Shown: positions 7,005 to 15,449 of the stretch, in pieces | How positions within the stretch are numbered: the first letter of the stretch is position 1 | How the letters are laid out: every line of letters starts with the position of its first letter | From: JAEUNX01 sp034004685 | GTDB lineage: Bacteria > Pseudomonadota > Gammaproteobacteria > Burkholderiales > Rhodocyclaceae | Reading direction: 5' to 3' | NCBI GenBank assembly: GCA_034004685.1 | Contig: JAVEWG010000045.1 | Location: 1 to 28,018, forward strand | Length of the DNA: 28,018 bases | Translations under genes and position numbers: made by a program | Notes under the pieces: model-generated | Told to the model about the DNA's origin: nothing | Databases searched by the model: none | What the model saw: the letters and a program-made list of their open reading frames with translations, nothing else

Positions 7005-8747
7005 TTAGTCCCGGGCCTTCACGTAACGCCCGGGCGCAGGCTCGATCGGCCCATATCGTGCATTGCCAAGACGCTTGCGGGCCGCCACCTGTCGTCCTCC
7101 CCTTGCCTTGAGCCAGACCACCCAATGGGTCCACCAACTCCCGGGGCGCTCCTGGGACTTCTCAAACCACTCTTCCGGCGCAGCCGCCAGGGACTCACCC
7201 ACCCAGTGGCTGCGCCGGTTCCTGACGGGCGGATTGATCACACCGGCCACATGGCCGCTGGCCCCCAGCACAAAGGTGGTCTCTCCTCCCCATAGACTCC
7301 GGGTGAGATAAGCCCCTGTCCAAGGCACGATGTGGTCCTCCCGGGTAGCCAGCAGGTAAGCCGGTGCCCGAATCTCGCCGAGATCAACCTTCACCCCCAA
7401 CATGGAAAGCCTTCCCGGCATCCGCAAGGCATTTTCCAGGTAAAGCTTGCGCAAGTACCAACACAGGAAGGGACCGGGGAGATTGGCACTGTCCGAATTC
7501 CAGAACAGCAGATCAAAAGCCTGGGGCTTGTCGCCCTTGAGATAATTGCCCACCACGTACTGCCAGATCAGCTCGTTGGCCCGCAGGGACGAAAACACAT
7601 TGGCCAACTCCTGCCCCTTGACCAGCCCGCCGCGCCCGATCGCGGCCTCCCGGGCCGACAAACTGGCCTCATCCACCAGACAGCCCAACTCGCCCGGATC
7701 CGAAAAATCAACCAAGGTGGTCAGCAGCGTGACGCTCTCCACCGGATCCTCGCCACGCCCGTAGGCCACCGCCAGCGCCGCGGACAGGATGGTGCCCCCA
7801 ACGCAGAATCCGAGAACATGGGGCTTGGCGACCTTGGCAACATCCCTCACCACCTCAAGGGCCGTCAAAGGACCCAGATGCAGATAGTCATCCCAACCAA
7901 AATGGCCCTCCGCCGCGGTCACGCTCTTCCACGACATCAAAAAGACGGTAAAACCCTGCTCCACCACAAAGCGAACCAGCGAGTTCTCGGGCTGGAGATC
8001 CAGGATATAGAACTTGTTGATGCACGGGGGAATGATGAGAAGGGGCCGTTGATGCACCTTGTCCGTTAGGGGCGCATATTGGATGAGCTGCATCAGCTCG
8101 TTTTCGAAGATGACAGAACCCTGGGTGATCGCCAGATTGCGTCCAACCTCGAAGGCGGCTTCGTCGGTGATGGAAATCCGCCCCTTGGCCAAATCCTCCA
8201 GCAGATTGCGAATCCCGCTGGTGATGCTCTCGCCTCTAGTGTCAATGGCGGTACGGATGAAGTCCGGATTGGTGGCGGCAAAGTTGGAAGGCGCCAAGGC
8301 GTCGATATACTGGCGAGCCAGAAACTGGGCTCGCTCCTTCGCCCGACCCTCCGGAATGGGCAAGGTGTCCACTGCCTTGGTCAGAAATTCGGCGTTGAGC
8401 AAATAAGACTGGCGGAGGTAATCAAAAACCGGACTGGCAGACCACTCCGCTGAGGCAAACCGGCGATCTCCAGCCTGAGGCCGAACCCGAACCTCGGCCG
8501 ACTCGCCCGGCTGAAGCTTGAGAAAATCTGCCCACAAGACGGCGTGGCGACTCAGGAGATCCTGCTGAAGCCGCGTCAGAGCCTCATTCTCCGGCCGAGG
8601 GAAAACGCCGTCGGAAGATGAACTGGAAACCCGCCCCACCAGTTCGCGTTGCTTGTTGGCAAACTCCAACCAATTACTGATCAGGGCATTGCCGAGCTGG
8701 AACAAGCCCTGCGTTCCTGATGCAACGTTATCGGTAGGGTCGGACAT
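7005..8747 (-). CDS. phaC: Class I poly(3-hydroxyalkanoate) synthase PhaC
   Basis: 580 residues, close to the usual class I length of about 590. The PhaC N-terminal domain (about 75-250) is followed by an alpha/beta-hydrolase core. The lipase-like box GFCVGG carries the catalytic Cys315, with Asp471 (REDHIVP) and His499 (GASGHVAGVINPP) completing the triad. It polymerises (R)-3-hydroxyacyl-CoA into PHA on granules, and as a class I enzyme it needs no PhaE or PhaR subunit of the Bacillus type. GGAGG lies 5 nt before the ATG. It heads phaC-phaB2 and is divergent from a small membrane-protein gene across about 88 bp. No phaA thiolase is present in the window, so acetoacetyl-CoA must come from a thiolase gene elsewhere. 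Confidence 0.97.
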   Translation of the reverse strand: MSDPTDNVASGTQGLFQLGNALISNWLEFANKQRELVGRVSSSSSDGVFPRPENEALTRLQQDLLSRHAVLWADFLKLQPGESAEVRVRPQAGDRRFASAEWSASPVFDYLRQSYLLNAEFLTKAVDTLPIPEGRAKERAQFLARQYIDALAPSNFAATNPDFIRTAIDTRGESITSGIRNLLEDLAKGRISITDEAAFEVGRNLAITQGSVIFENELMQLIQYAPLTDKVHQRPLLIIPPCINKFYILDLQPENSLVRFVVEQGFTVFLMSWKSVTAAEGHFGWDDYLHLGPLTALEVVRDVAKVAKPHVLGFCVGGTILSAALAVAYGRGEDPVESVTLLTTLVDFSDPGELGCLVDEASLSAREAAIGRGGLVKGQELANVFSSLRANELIWQYVVGNYLKGDKPQAFDLLFWNSDSANLPGPFLCWYLRKLYLENALRMPGRLSMLGVKVDLGEIRAPAYLLATREDHIVPWTGAYLTRSLWGGETTFVLGASGHVAGVINPPVRNRRSHWVGESLAAAPEEWFEKSQERPGSWWTHWVVWLKARGGRQVAARKRLGNARYGPIEPAPGRYVKARD

Positions 8748-8835
8748 TCAAGCCTCCAGATTGGGGATTCCGGCGCCGTCAAACCCCAGCCTGGAGCCAA
8801 GATCCAGCACGTCATTTTTCGGGAAGGATAACAGG

Positions 8836-9054
8836 ATGTATGTGATCGCCATTGCCTGGCTATATGTTGCCCTAATGGCGTCCATTTCGGACACCACGAT
8901 TGTCGGCGGAATTCTGACATTCTTTTTTTACGGGATTGCGCCCCTCGCCCTGTTCATGTGGCTTTTTGGGGCCGGCGCACGCAAGCGGGCGCGGCAGGCA
9001 CGCCAGGGTGCCAACATCAAAAACGATAACCACGAACCGGATGGGGATCAATAG
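8836..9054 (+). CDS. Small two-helix membrane protein of unknown function
   Basis: 72 residues starting at the ATG preceded by GGAAGG. Two hydrophobic segments (about 2-17 and 22-45) are followed by a short basic stretch (RKRARQARQ, 49-57) and a polar, acidic tail. This arrangement suggests an inner-membrane hairpin with a cytoplasmic C-terminus. I do not recognise a named family. It is divergent from phaC and ends 12 bp before the stop of the opposing pgeF, so it is a single-gene unit. Start choice and coding status rest on the ribosome binding site, the membrane pattern and the fit into the gap between two genes. Confidence 0.7.
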   Translation: MYVIAIAWLYVALMASISDTTIVGGILTFFFYGIAPLALFMWLFGAGARKRARQARQGANIKNDNHEPDGDQ

Positions 9055-9066
9055 CCCCCACCCTGC

Positions 9067-9810
9067 TCAACGGGACGGATTTTCCAGCCAGATGAAGGCC
9101 CCCATCCGCCCGCTGCACCGATCCCGCCTGTGGGAGAAAAATCGCTGGGAATCGCTCACCGTACAGCATTCGCCCCCCCAAACCTGCCTTACCCCGCAGC
9201 GGGCCAAGGCCTGGCGGGCCAGACCAGGTAAATCGGCAAACCACTTGCCCGGCTCACCGGTGGGTTGAAAGTGGTCGGCTGCCAAGGGTTCAGCCCTGGC
9301 AAAGGTATCCAGCACCTCGCCGCCCACCTCGAAGGCAGTGGGCCCAATGGCCGGTCCGAGCCAGGCCAGAATTTCCTCCGCCGGGCAGCCCATGGCCTCT
9401 ACGGTTTGAGCCAGGATGCCCGCTGCCAGGCCCCGCCAGCCCGCGTGGGCGGCAGCCACCACCGTGCCGGCACGATCGCATAGCAGCACCGGCAGACAGT
9501 CAGCGGTCATCACCACACAGACCCGCCCCGCCCGCCGTGAAAACACGCCGTCCGCCTCGGGCGGGGAATCCCACTCGCGGCCTCCATTCACCACCCGAAC
9601 ACCGTGGACCTGGTTCAACCAAAGGGGCTCCCCTGGCAGATTTGCCCCGACCAACCGGCGGTTTTCCTTCACCGCCGAGGGGTCATCCCCTACATGGTCC
9701 CCCAGGTTGAGGGAGGCGAAAGGATCACCACTGACCCCACCACCCCGCAGGGTGGAAAAAGCCCCCACATTGGCGGGGGCAGGCCAGTCCGGCACCAGGA
9801 ACTCAAGCAT
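9067..9810 (-). CDS. pgeF: Multi-copper polyphenol oxidase family protein, peptidoglycan editing factor PgeF (YfiH)
   Basis: 247 residues, the full length of the DUF152/YfiH family. The metal-site motifs are all there: NQVHG with His69, TADCLP with Cys105 and AHAGWRG with His122, followed by LGPAIGP. Members have been described as purine nucleoside phosphorylases acting on adenosine and inosine, and in E. coli as an editing factor that keeps wrong amino acids out of the peptidoglycan stem peptide. The ATG overlaps the rluD stop (ATGCTTGA), so the two are translationally coupled; rluD-pgeF adjacency is common in proteobacteria. Confidence 0.93.
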   Translation of the reverse strand: MLEFLVPDWPAPANVGAFSTLRGGGVSGDPFASLNLGDHVGDDPSAVKENRRLVGANLPGEPLWLNQVHGVRVVNGGREWDSPPEADGVFSRRAGRVCVVMTADCLPVLLCDRAGTVVAAAHAGWRGLAAGILAQTVEAMGCPAEEILAWLGPAIGPTAFEVGGEVLDTFARAEPLAADHFQPTGEPGKWFADLPGLARQALARCGVRQVWGGECCTVSDSQRFFSHRRDRCSGRMGAFIWLENPSR

Positions 9811-10765
9811 CCCGACCGTCCCGCAAGGCTGTCAGCAGGGTTTGCATGTCATCGGGCAGGCCAGCCTCCCAGTTCATGGGCTCCCGGGAGACCGGATGGA
9901 TCAATCCCAGCCGCCAGGCATGGAGCGCCTGACGGGGGAAAGCATCCAGAACCGCCTGGCCGGTGCGACGCCGCAGGTACACCTGATCGCCCACCAGGGG
10001 GTGCCCCAAATGGCCCATATGGACCCTGATCTGATGGGTCCGCCCGGTTTCCAAACGGCATTCCACCAAGGCCGCGCCCTTGAACCGCTCCAGGATTCGA
10101 TAGTGGGTGCGGGCCTCCCGAGCGCCATCGACCACCGCCATCCGGGTGCGATGAACCGGGTGACGGCCGATGGACGCGTCCACCTCGCCCGCTGTCGGTG
10201 GAATGCCGGTAACCAGCGCCAGGTAACGACGACTCACGGTGCGCGCCTGAAGCTGACGCACCAGGTCGGTCTGGGCCTCCAGGGTCCTGGCTACCACCAG
10301 CAGGCCACTGGTGTCCTTGTCCAGGCGATGAACGATCCCTGCCCGGGGAATAGCCTGGGACTCGGGGTAACGATGAAGCAAGCCATTGAGGAGCGTGCCA
10401 TCGGCCACCCCATTGCCGGGATGGACCACCAGTCCTACGGGCTTGTTGATGACGATGATCGCCCCGTCCTCGAACACCACGTCCAGGTCCAGGTCCTGGG
10501 CTTCATCCCGCCCGGTCTGAACGGGAGGCAGGCCGGAAAAGCTGATCCGCTCCCCGCCCCATACTTTGGATTTTGGATCCCGCTGGCAGCCATCCACCAG
10601 AATCAGGCCCGCCTTGAGCCAGGCCTGGAGCCGACCGCGGGAATGCTCGGGATAAAGCCGCGCCAAGACCTGATCGACTCGCATCCCACCGCATTCTGTG
10701 GGCACCTGGGTTCCCGCCGGCGGGGCCTCCCGTCGGTCTGCGCTATAATCCTCAGGATCCGTCAC
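9803..10765 (-). CDS. rluD: 23S rRNA pseudouridine synthase RluD
   Basis: About 320 residues. An N-terminal S4 RNA-binding domain (MRVDQVLARLYPEHSRGRLQ) is followed by the RluA-type catalytic domain with HRLDKDTSGL; the first Asp (about residue 149 from this start) is the catalytic one. RluD makes pseudouridines in helix 69 of 23S rRNA. I take the GTG at 10765 as the start. The ATG at 10792 is also in frame, but it would overlap the first codons of the divergent bamD by 14 bp and adds residues not typical of the family. No convincing Shine-Dalgarno sequence precedes either start. The gene is divergent from bamD and followed by pgeF. Confidence 0.92.
   Translation of the reverse strand: MTDPEDYSADRREAPPAGTQVPTECGGMRVDQVLARLYPEHSRGRLQAWLKAGLILVDGCQRDPKSKVWGGERISFSGLPPVQTGRDEAQDLDLDVVFEDGAIIVINKPVGLVVHPGNGVADGTLLNGLLHRYPESQAIPRAGIVHRLDKDTSGLLVVARTLEAQTDLVRQLQARTVSRRYLALVTGIPPTAGEVDASIGRHPVHRTRMAVVDGAREARTHYRILERFKGAALVECRLETGRTHQIRVHMGHLGHPLVGDQVYLRRRTGQAVLDAFPRQALHAWRLGLIHPVSREPMNWEAGLPDDMQTLLTALRDGRDA
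10744..10749 (+). promoter_or_regulatory. Candidate -10 box of bamD
   Basis: A perfect TATAAT lies 29 bp before the bamD ATG, giving a leader of about 23 nt. No good -35 hexamer is found at 16-18 bp. The box lies inside the first codons of the divergent rluD. Confidence 0.5.
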
Positions 10766-10778
10766 GAAAGCTTCGTCA

Positions 10779-11579
10779 ATGGCCAAGTTCACCCTTCGCA
10801 GTTTAGCGTTAATCGCAACACTCCTGCTGGTCGGCTGCGCCTCGTCGCCCGCCGAAAAGGACGAAACCGTGGGCTGGAACGCCCAGCGGATCTACTCCGA
10901 GGCCAAGGAATCGATGGACAGCGGCGCTTACGACCGGGCCATCAAACTCTTCGAAAAACTCGAAGCCCGTTTTCCCTACGGCCGCTTCGCCCAGCAGGCC
11001 CAGTTGGAGGTGGCTTACGCCTATTTCAAGACCCAGGACGCCGCTTCGGCGATTGCCGCCTGCGACCGCTTTATCAAGCTCCACCCCAACCACCCCAGCG
11101 TGGATTACGCCTACTACCTCAAGGGGCTGGTGAACTTCAATGAAGACCTGGGGCTGCTGGGCGCCCTGGCGGAACAGGATCTCAGCGAACGGGACCCCAA
11201 GAGTGCCCAGGAGTCCTTCAACACCTTCAAGGAACTGGTGACCCGTTTCCCCGAAAGCCGTTATGCCCCGGATTCCCGCCTGCGCATGCGCTATCTGATC
11301 AACTCCCTTGCCGCCCACGAGGTCCACGTGGCCCGCTATTACTATAAGCGCGGCGCCTACGTGGCCGCAGCCAACCGGGCCCAGGCCGCGATCAAGAGCT
11401 ATCCCCAGACGCCGGCGGTGGAAGAAGCCCTGTTCCTGATGGTGAAGAGTTACGATGCCCTGGGCATGGTGGACCTGCGGGATGACGCCGACCGGGTGAT
11501 GCACAAGAATTTCCCCAACAGCGCCTACTACAGCGGCGGCCCCCAGGTTGAAAAATCCTGGTGGCGGCTCTGGCAGTAA
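10779..11579 (+). CDS. bamD: Outer membrane assembly lipoprotein BamD (ComL)
   Basis: 266 residues. A lipoprotein signal peptide ends in LLVGCAS, so Cys20 would be lipidated. It is followed by TPR-like helical repeats (AYDRAIKLFEKLEARFPYG, ASAIAACDRFIKLHPNHP and others) throughout the protein, and YYLKGLVNF is a family hallmark. BamD is the essential lipoprotein partner of BamA in the outer-membrane beta-barrel assembly machine. It stands divergent from rluD-pgeF, the usual bacterial arrangement, and is followed 24 bp later by an unknown gene. The alanine after the lipid-bearing cysteine is compatible with outer-membrane sorting. Confidence 0.96.
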   Translation: MAKFTLRSLALIATLLLVGCASSPAEKDETVGWNAQRIYSEAKESMDSGAYDRAIKLFEKLEARFPYGRFAQQAQLEVAYAYFKTQDAASAIAACDRFIKLHPNHPSVDYAYYLKGLVNFNEDLGLLGALAEQDLSERDPKSAQESFNTFKELVTRFPESRYAPDSRLRMRYLINSLAAHEVHVARYYYKRGAYVAAANRAQAAIKSYPQTPAVEEALFLMVKSYDALGMVDLRDDADRVMHKNFPNSAYYSGGPQVEKSWWRLWQ

Positions 11580-11603
11580 GGCGCCACGCAGCGGGCCTCT
11601 TTC

Positions 11604-12188
11604 ATGGATGCGGCCGTCCTTGCCGCCCAGGCCCGCTGGCCTAATGTGCCAGCAGTCTTTGGATGGCTGAGACTGGACCGACGAGGCCGCTGGCTGCTGC
11701 GGGACGAACTCCTCACCCACCCTGCCATGGTGGCCTTTATCGGCCGGAATTACGCCAGCGACCCAGAAGGGCGATGGTATTTCCAGAATGGCCCTCAGAA
11801 AGTCTATGTCCGCCTGGACTACACCCCTTGGATTGTTCAACTGACGGATGGCCAGCTTGTTCGCCACACCGGCCAGCCCGTGGGCCAGGCCCAACAAGCC
11901 TGGCTGGATGAGGAAGGTAGCCTCCTGATCGGTTTCGGCGGTGAGGTGGGCTTGGTCTGCGACCGGGACTTGCCGGCCCTGCTGGAGCGCATGTCGGGTC
12001 CGTTGTCCGATGGCCCTCTCAGGGGGGCGGAGGCCCTGGAACGCTTTCTTGGGGATCCGGCTTACCCCCTGACGCTTGATCTGCCCGGGGGTCCGGTGCC
12101 GATCAACAGGATCCTGACAAAAAACGTAGCCACGACCCTCGGATTTCAGGCCGACCCCTGTGAAACGCCTGGTCAGCCGCGCCCATAG
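11604..12188 (+). CDS. Conserved-looking protein of unknown function downstream of bamD
   Basis: 194 residues with no signal peptide or membrane segment. It is rich in Trp, Gly and charged residues, with WLRLDRRGRWLLRDE, FIGRNYASDPEGRWYFQNGPQKVYVRLDY and a C-terminal half that looks like small beta domains. I believe relatives occur next to core genes in other proteobacteria but cannot name the family. The ATG lacks a clear ribosome binding site (GCGGGCCTCTTTC precedes it), so expression may depend on coupling to bamD. Its last 16 bp overlap the 3' end of the convergent manC. Confidence 0.75.
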   Translation: MDAAVLAAQARWPNVPAVFGWLRLDRRGRWLLRDELLTHPAMVAFIGRNYASDPEGRWYFQNGPQKVYVRLDYTPWIVQLTDGQLVRHTGQPVGQAQQAWLDEEGSLLIGFGGEVGLVCDRDLPALLERMSGPLSDGPLRGAEALERFLGDPAYPLTLDLPGGPVPINRILTKNVATTLGFQADPCETPGQPRP

Positions 12189-13612
12189 GTATCCTGGAAG
12201 CGGACAATATCATCCTCTCCCAGGTAACTGCCGGACTGGACTTCGATGATTTCCAGTGGCAACTTACCCGGATTTTCCAGGCGATGGGTGGTGCCTAAAG
12301 GAATGTAGGTAGATTGATTTTCCGATAGCAGAAAAATCTCTTCGCCCCGAGTAACCCGGGCGGTCCCCCGCACCACGATCCAATGCTCGGCCCGGTGGTG
12401 GTGCATTTGCAGGCTCAAGGCAGCACCGGGGTTGACCACGATCCGCTTCACCTGGAAACGATCGCCCCCATCCACCGAATCGTAATAGCCCCAGGGGCGA
12501 TGCACCTTGCGGTGGGCACTGGCCTGGTTGCGGCCCTCCACCTTGAGGCGGGCCACCAGCTTCTTCACGTCCTGGGTGCGATCCTTGCGGGCCACCATCA
12601 CTGCGTCCTGGGTCTCGATGACCACCAGGTCATCCACGCCCAGACAGGCCACGAGGCGGTTCTCCGCCACCACCAGGCTGTTGCGGCTATCCTCCAGCAG
12701 CACGTCACCCCGCGTGCTATTGCCCTGTGGATCATGGGGGCACACCTGCCACAAGGCATCCCAAGCCCCCAGATCAGACCAGCCCGCGGACAGGGACACC
12801 ACCACCCCATCAATTTTCAGCTCGGGGGTAACAGCAAGCTTTTCCATCACCGCGTAGTCGATGGAATCCGACGGGCATGCCCGGAAGGCTGCCTTATCCA
12901 GGCGCAGGAAGTCCACGTCCCTGGCCACGCCGGCCATCGCCTGGCGGCAGGCCTCGGCCATGACCGGATTCAAAGCGCCGATGGCCCGCAGCCAGACTGA
13001 AGCCCGAACCAGGAAGATTCCGCTGTTCCAGAGATATTCCCCACTGGCCAGGTAAGCCGCTGCCGTTTCCCCATCCGGCTTTTCCACGAAGGCGCGGATG
13101 GCGTACAGACCCGCACCCAGTTCATGGCCTTGACGTATATAGCCATAGCCTGTCTCGGCCCGATCCGGGACGATGCCAAAGGTCACCATCCCCCCCGCCC
13201 GGGCCGCCGCCATGCCCTTGGCGACAGCAGCCTGGAACGCCTTCACATCCGTCATCACATGGTCGGCGGGCATCACCAATAGCAGCGCATCCTCCCCCCC
13301 CTCCTGGCTGGCCAGGGCCGCCAGGGTCAGGGCCGGCGCCGTATTGCGCCCGACTGGCTCCAGGATCAGACGGCGGGTTTCCTTACCGACGGCCCGCATC
13401 TGCTCTGCGGTGATGAAGCGGTAGTCCTCGTTACAAACCACGACGGGCTCGACGGCCACCTCGCCGGGAAAACCATCCAGACGACAGGCAGTATCCTGGA
13501 GCATGGTCCGGTCAGCGACCAAGGCCAGCAACTGCTTCGGGTATTGCTCCCGCGAGAGGGGCCACAGGCGCGTTCCGGAACCACCAGAAAGGATGACGGG
13601 CTGTAGTTTCAT
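12173..13612 (-). CDS. manC: Mannose-1-phosphate guanylyltransferase / mannose-6-phosphate isomerase
   Basis: 479 residues, the normal length of the bifunctional type II enzyme. The N-terminal nucleotidyltransferase domain starts with the signature GGSGTRLWPLSR (9-20) and contains FVEKPD. The C-terminal cupin isomerase domain has RPWGYYDS, QMHHHRAEHWIVV and the closing IPLGTTHRLENPG. It makes GDP-mannose from mannose-1-phosphate and interconverts mannose- and fructose-6-phosphate, feeding exopolysaccharide or LPS synthesis. The ATG at 13612 matches the family start; an upstream in-frame TTG only adds a poor extension. No other polysaccharide gene is nearby, so this is an orphan copy. The 3' end overlaps the opposing gene by 16 bp. 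Confidence 0.96.
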   Translation of the reverse strand: MKLQPVILSGGSGTRLWPLSREQYPKQLLALVADRTMLQDTACRLDGFPGEVAVEPVVVCNEDYRFITAEQMRAVGKETRRLILEPVGRNTAPALTLAALASQEGGEDALLLVMPADHVMTDVKAFQAAVAKGMAAARAGGMVTFGIVPDRAETGYGYIRQGHELGAGLYAIRAFVEKPDGETAAAYLASGEYLWNSGIFLVRASVWLRAIGALNPVMAEACRQAMAGVARDVDFLRLDKAAFRACPSDSIDYAVMEKLAVTPELKIDGVVVSLSAGWSDLGAWDALWQVCPHDPQGNSTRGDVLLEDSRNSLVVAENRLVACLGVDDLVVIETQDAVMVARKDRTQDVKKLVARLKVEGRNQASAHRKVHRPWGYYDSVDGGDRFQVKRIVVNPGAALSLQMHHHRAEHWIVVRGTARVTRGEEIFLLSENQSTYIPLGTTHRLENPGKLPLEIIEVQSGSYLGEDDIVRFQDTYGRG

Positions 13613-13749
13613 GACCAACGCTGCCTCACTGAATTCGATCAAGGGCCCATATTATGGCCTTCTACGGCTCGGCGCCCCTTCCTTTGGAGTGCCGCCGTTA
13701 GGCCAATCACATTTATCCGGGATTCATTGGAATTCGCCGTAGACGGCAC

Positions 13750-13767
13750 CGCGGGGGACCGCCCGCG
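13750..13767 (-). terminator. GC-rich hairpin after the PilZ gene
   Basis: CGCGGG and CCCGCG form a perfect 6-bp stem with a 6-nt loop, starting 22 bp past the stop of the PilZ gene. There is no T-run, so termination would be weak or Rho-assisted. Confidence 0.35.
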
Positions 13768-13788
13768 CCCGATTGGCAAATCGCAGTG

Positions 13789-14682
13789 TCAGGACTCGGC
13801 TGATTCTTCGAAGAGCGTCTGATAGACGAAAGCGGTAAGGGATACATGCTCGGCATGGGGCACATCGACAAACTGCACCCCATGGACGACCACCTCCCCG
13901 CCGTCTCCGTCCCCGGCTTCCACCATGACACTACGGATGATCCCACGCAGAGTAAGGTACTGCTCCACTCCGTTGATGGTCACCCGAAACTTGATGCTGA
14001 TCTCATCCCCTTTTCGGCCCAGCTTCACCTTGGCCTGCAAGGCTGCACCCCCGGTGCTGAGGTTACTCAGGGTCGCGGCCTGGGATAGCCCAGCGGTCTG
14101 AATAGCCGCGATCAACCGTACATTGACGCGGGCACCACTGCGCACCACCAAGCCCCGCACCTGACTGGGGTAAGTGAGGTGCAAATGAGGATAGGGGACA
14201 TTGGCGACCTTGAACACGGTGGCGGAAAAAGCATAGACGCTTTTGCCGGAGAACATCCGGACCACGAAGCTTTGCCCTTCCCTCATCAGAAGGACCCGCC
14301 CATCAACCGTCGGGGTAGTGACGATCAACCCCTTCTTGACCAGATAGCCGATGACCTTGACGTAATAGCGCGCCTGACCACCTTCGGCTTGGGCCTGAAG
14401 CTGGAGGGTATCGCCGATGGCAAGCTTGGTGTCTTCCAGCGCCCGGACTTCTTCCTTGGGCGCCCCAGCCCCCATTTCGTCGTCCGGCTGGGGCTTGGCG
14501 GAAACGGTTTCGGCCACCTTCACCTTCCGGAACAAACCTCGCATCGCAAGCTGAGCGATCTGCCGATCGCTTTCCACCACGACGCCCCGGGCTAGCAGCA
14601 AGTTCTTGTCCCTGTCATAAAGCGGCCAGGGGGCGGGTTGCCCGACCCTCAGTTCACCCTCAGCAACTCTTACGAAAGACAT
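13789..14682 (-). CDS. PilZ-domain protein with YcgR-like N-terminal domain
   Basis: 297 residues. Residues 1-55 (GQPAPWPLYDRDKNLLLARG) resemble a short N-terminal module found in other betaproteobacterial signalling proteins. About 85-175 resembles the YcgR N-terminal (PilZN) beta domain (GDTLQLQ, YYVKVIGYLVKKGLIVTTP). About 178-285 is a PilZ domain with R181xxxR185 and NxSxxG (Asn207, Ser209, Gly212), so the cyclic di-GMP contacts appear intact. YcgR-type proteins act as flagellar brakes or on surface motility when bound to cyclic di-GMP; no flagellar gene is near, so the target is open. It appears to be a single-gene unit. Confidence 0.88.
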   Translation of the reverse strand: MSFVRVAEGELRVGQPAPWPLYDRDKNLLLARGVVVESDRQIAQLAMRGLFRKVKVAETVSAKPQPDDEMGAGAPKEEVRALEDTKLAIGDTLQLQAQAEGGQARYYVKVIGYLVKKGLIVTTPTVDGRVLLMREGQSFVVRMFSGKSVYAFSATVFKVANVPYPHLHLTYPSQVRGLVVRSGARVNVRLIAAIQTAGLSQAATLSNLSTGGAALQAKVKLGRKGDEISIKFRVTINGVEQYLTLRGIIRSVMVEAGDGDGGEVVVHGVQFVDVPHAEHVSLTAFVYQTLFEESAES

Positions 14683-14850
14683 AGCCTTGCGCTTTCCCTT
14701 CTTTTGTCAGCAGAGCTTACGTCATGATCGGCTCCAACTTTAGTCAGAGCAAGCACCCATCATTGATTTTGGCTAATTACCTCTGGAACGTGCCCACCAG
14801 CGAGTCTCTGGACCGGCACTGAAACCCCCCGTCGGAGATCTTGCCAGCGA

Positions 14851-15342
14851 TCACGCGGCCTGCTGGGTATCCGCCTCATCGGGTACAACGCAGGCACACC
14901 CTTTCGCCTGACCCGCTCCAGGAGCATTCCCGCCATCCCGAAAAGCCCCGGTCGTGACATCGAAACCGATACTCTCGAGATGGAAAGCCAGGGCGGCATC
15001 CATTCCATTCACATGGCTGTCAAACCAGGCGGGCAACTCGTCCACCAGCCGCTTCCCGAGAAAAAGATCGCCCTGCTCCACCCGCTTACGCACATCTTGG
15101 GTGACGGCCAGCACACGATCGTGCTCGGCCCGATGACAACCGGGGAAATTGACGGCCTCCATCCAGCGATTCTCTTGATCGAAGTGAGCCTGGGTGTGAT
15201 CAATGAAAGCATCCATCCGAGCCAGGAATTCCTCCGGACCGGCGCCAGCCAGGAGGTTGTAAAGAGTAATGAACTCCCGATGGGTTTCGTCCATGGACGC
15301 CAAGCCCGATGCGAGGGAGTCCGACCATTGAATCTGGGGCAT
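14851..15342 (-). CDS. Bacteriohemerythrin
   Basis: 163 residues from the ATG preceded by AAGGAGCAAGCA; the longer reading from a TTG is rejected. All seven di-iron ligands are visible: His21, His53 and Glu57, His70 and His74, His110 and Asp115, in the order and spacing of the family. Such proteins bind oxygen reversibly at a non-haem di-iron site and serve oxygen supply or sensing in microaerobic bacteria. Odd is a 35-residue tail after the four-helix bundle with GCACVV near the end, not needed for the fold. It is a single gene between sspB and the PilZ gene. Confidence 0.94.
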   Translation of the reverse strand: MPQIQWSDSLASGLASMDETHREFITLYNLLAGAGPEEFLARMDAFIDHTQAHFDQENRWMEAVNFPGCHRAEHDRVLAVTQDVRKRVEQGDLFLGKRLVDELPAWFDSHVNGMDAALAFHLESIGFDVTTGAFRDGGNAPGAGQAKGCACVVPDEADTQQAA

Positions 15343-15398
15343 TGCTTGCTCCTTATTGGGCAATCCGCCGACCTCGGATCACGGGGAATTCTGCTGCT

Positions 15399-15442
15399 CC
15401 GCCTCGCCCCGCAGGTCAGATCCGAAATCAGGGGCAAGGCGG
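15399..15442 (-). terminator. Long hairpin closing the petABC-sspAB run
   Basis: On the minus strand CCGCCTTGCCCC (442-431) pairs with GGGGCGAGGCGG (410-399) over 12 bp with one G-T pair and a 20-nt loop. It begins 8 bp past the sspB stop. No T-run follows, so it may act as a 3'-end stabiliser or a Rho-assisted terminator. Confidence 0.5.
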
Positions 15443-15449
15443 GGACGGC

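Noticed and set aside
13613..13788. Short open frames in the manC-PilZ gap
   Set aside because: No ribosome binding site or coding pattern; the gap instead holds a near-palindrome (GGCCATA/TATGGGCC) around a possible -10 and a GC-rich hairpin.
14717..14760. Sigma-28-like TAAAGTT and GCCGATCA before the PilZ gene
   Set aside because: Both half-sites are good matches but are only 3 bp apart instead of 11, so they cannot form a FliA promoter together.
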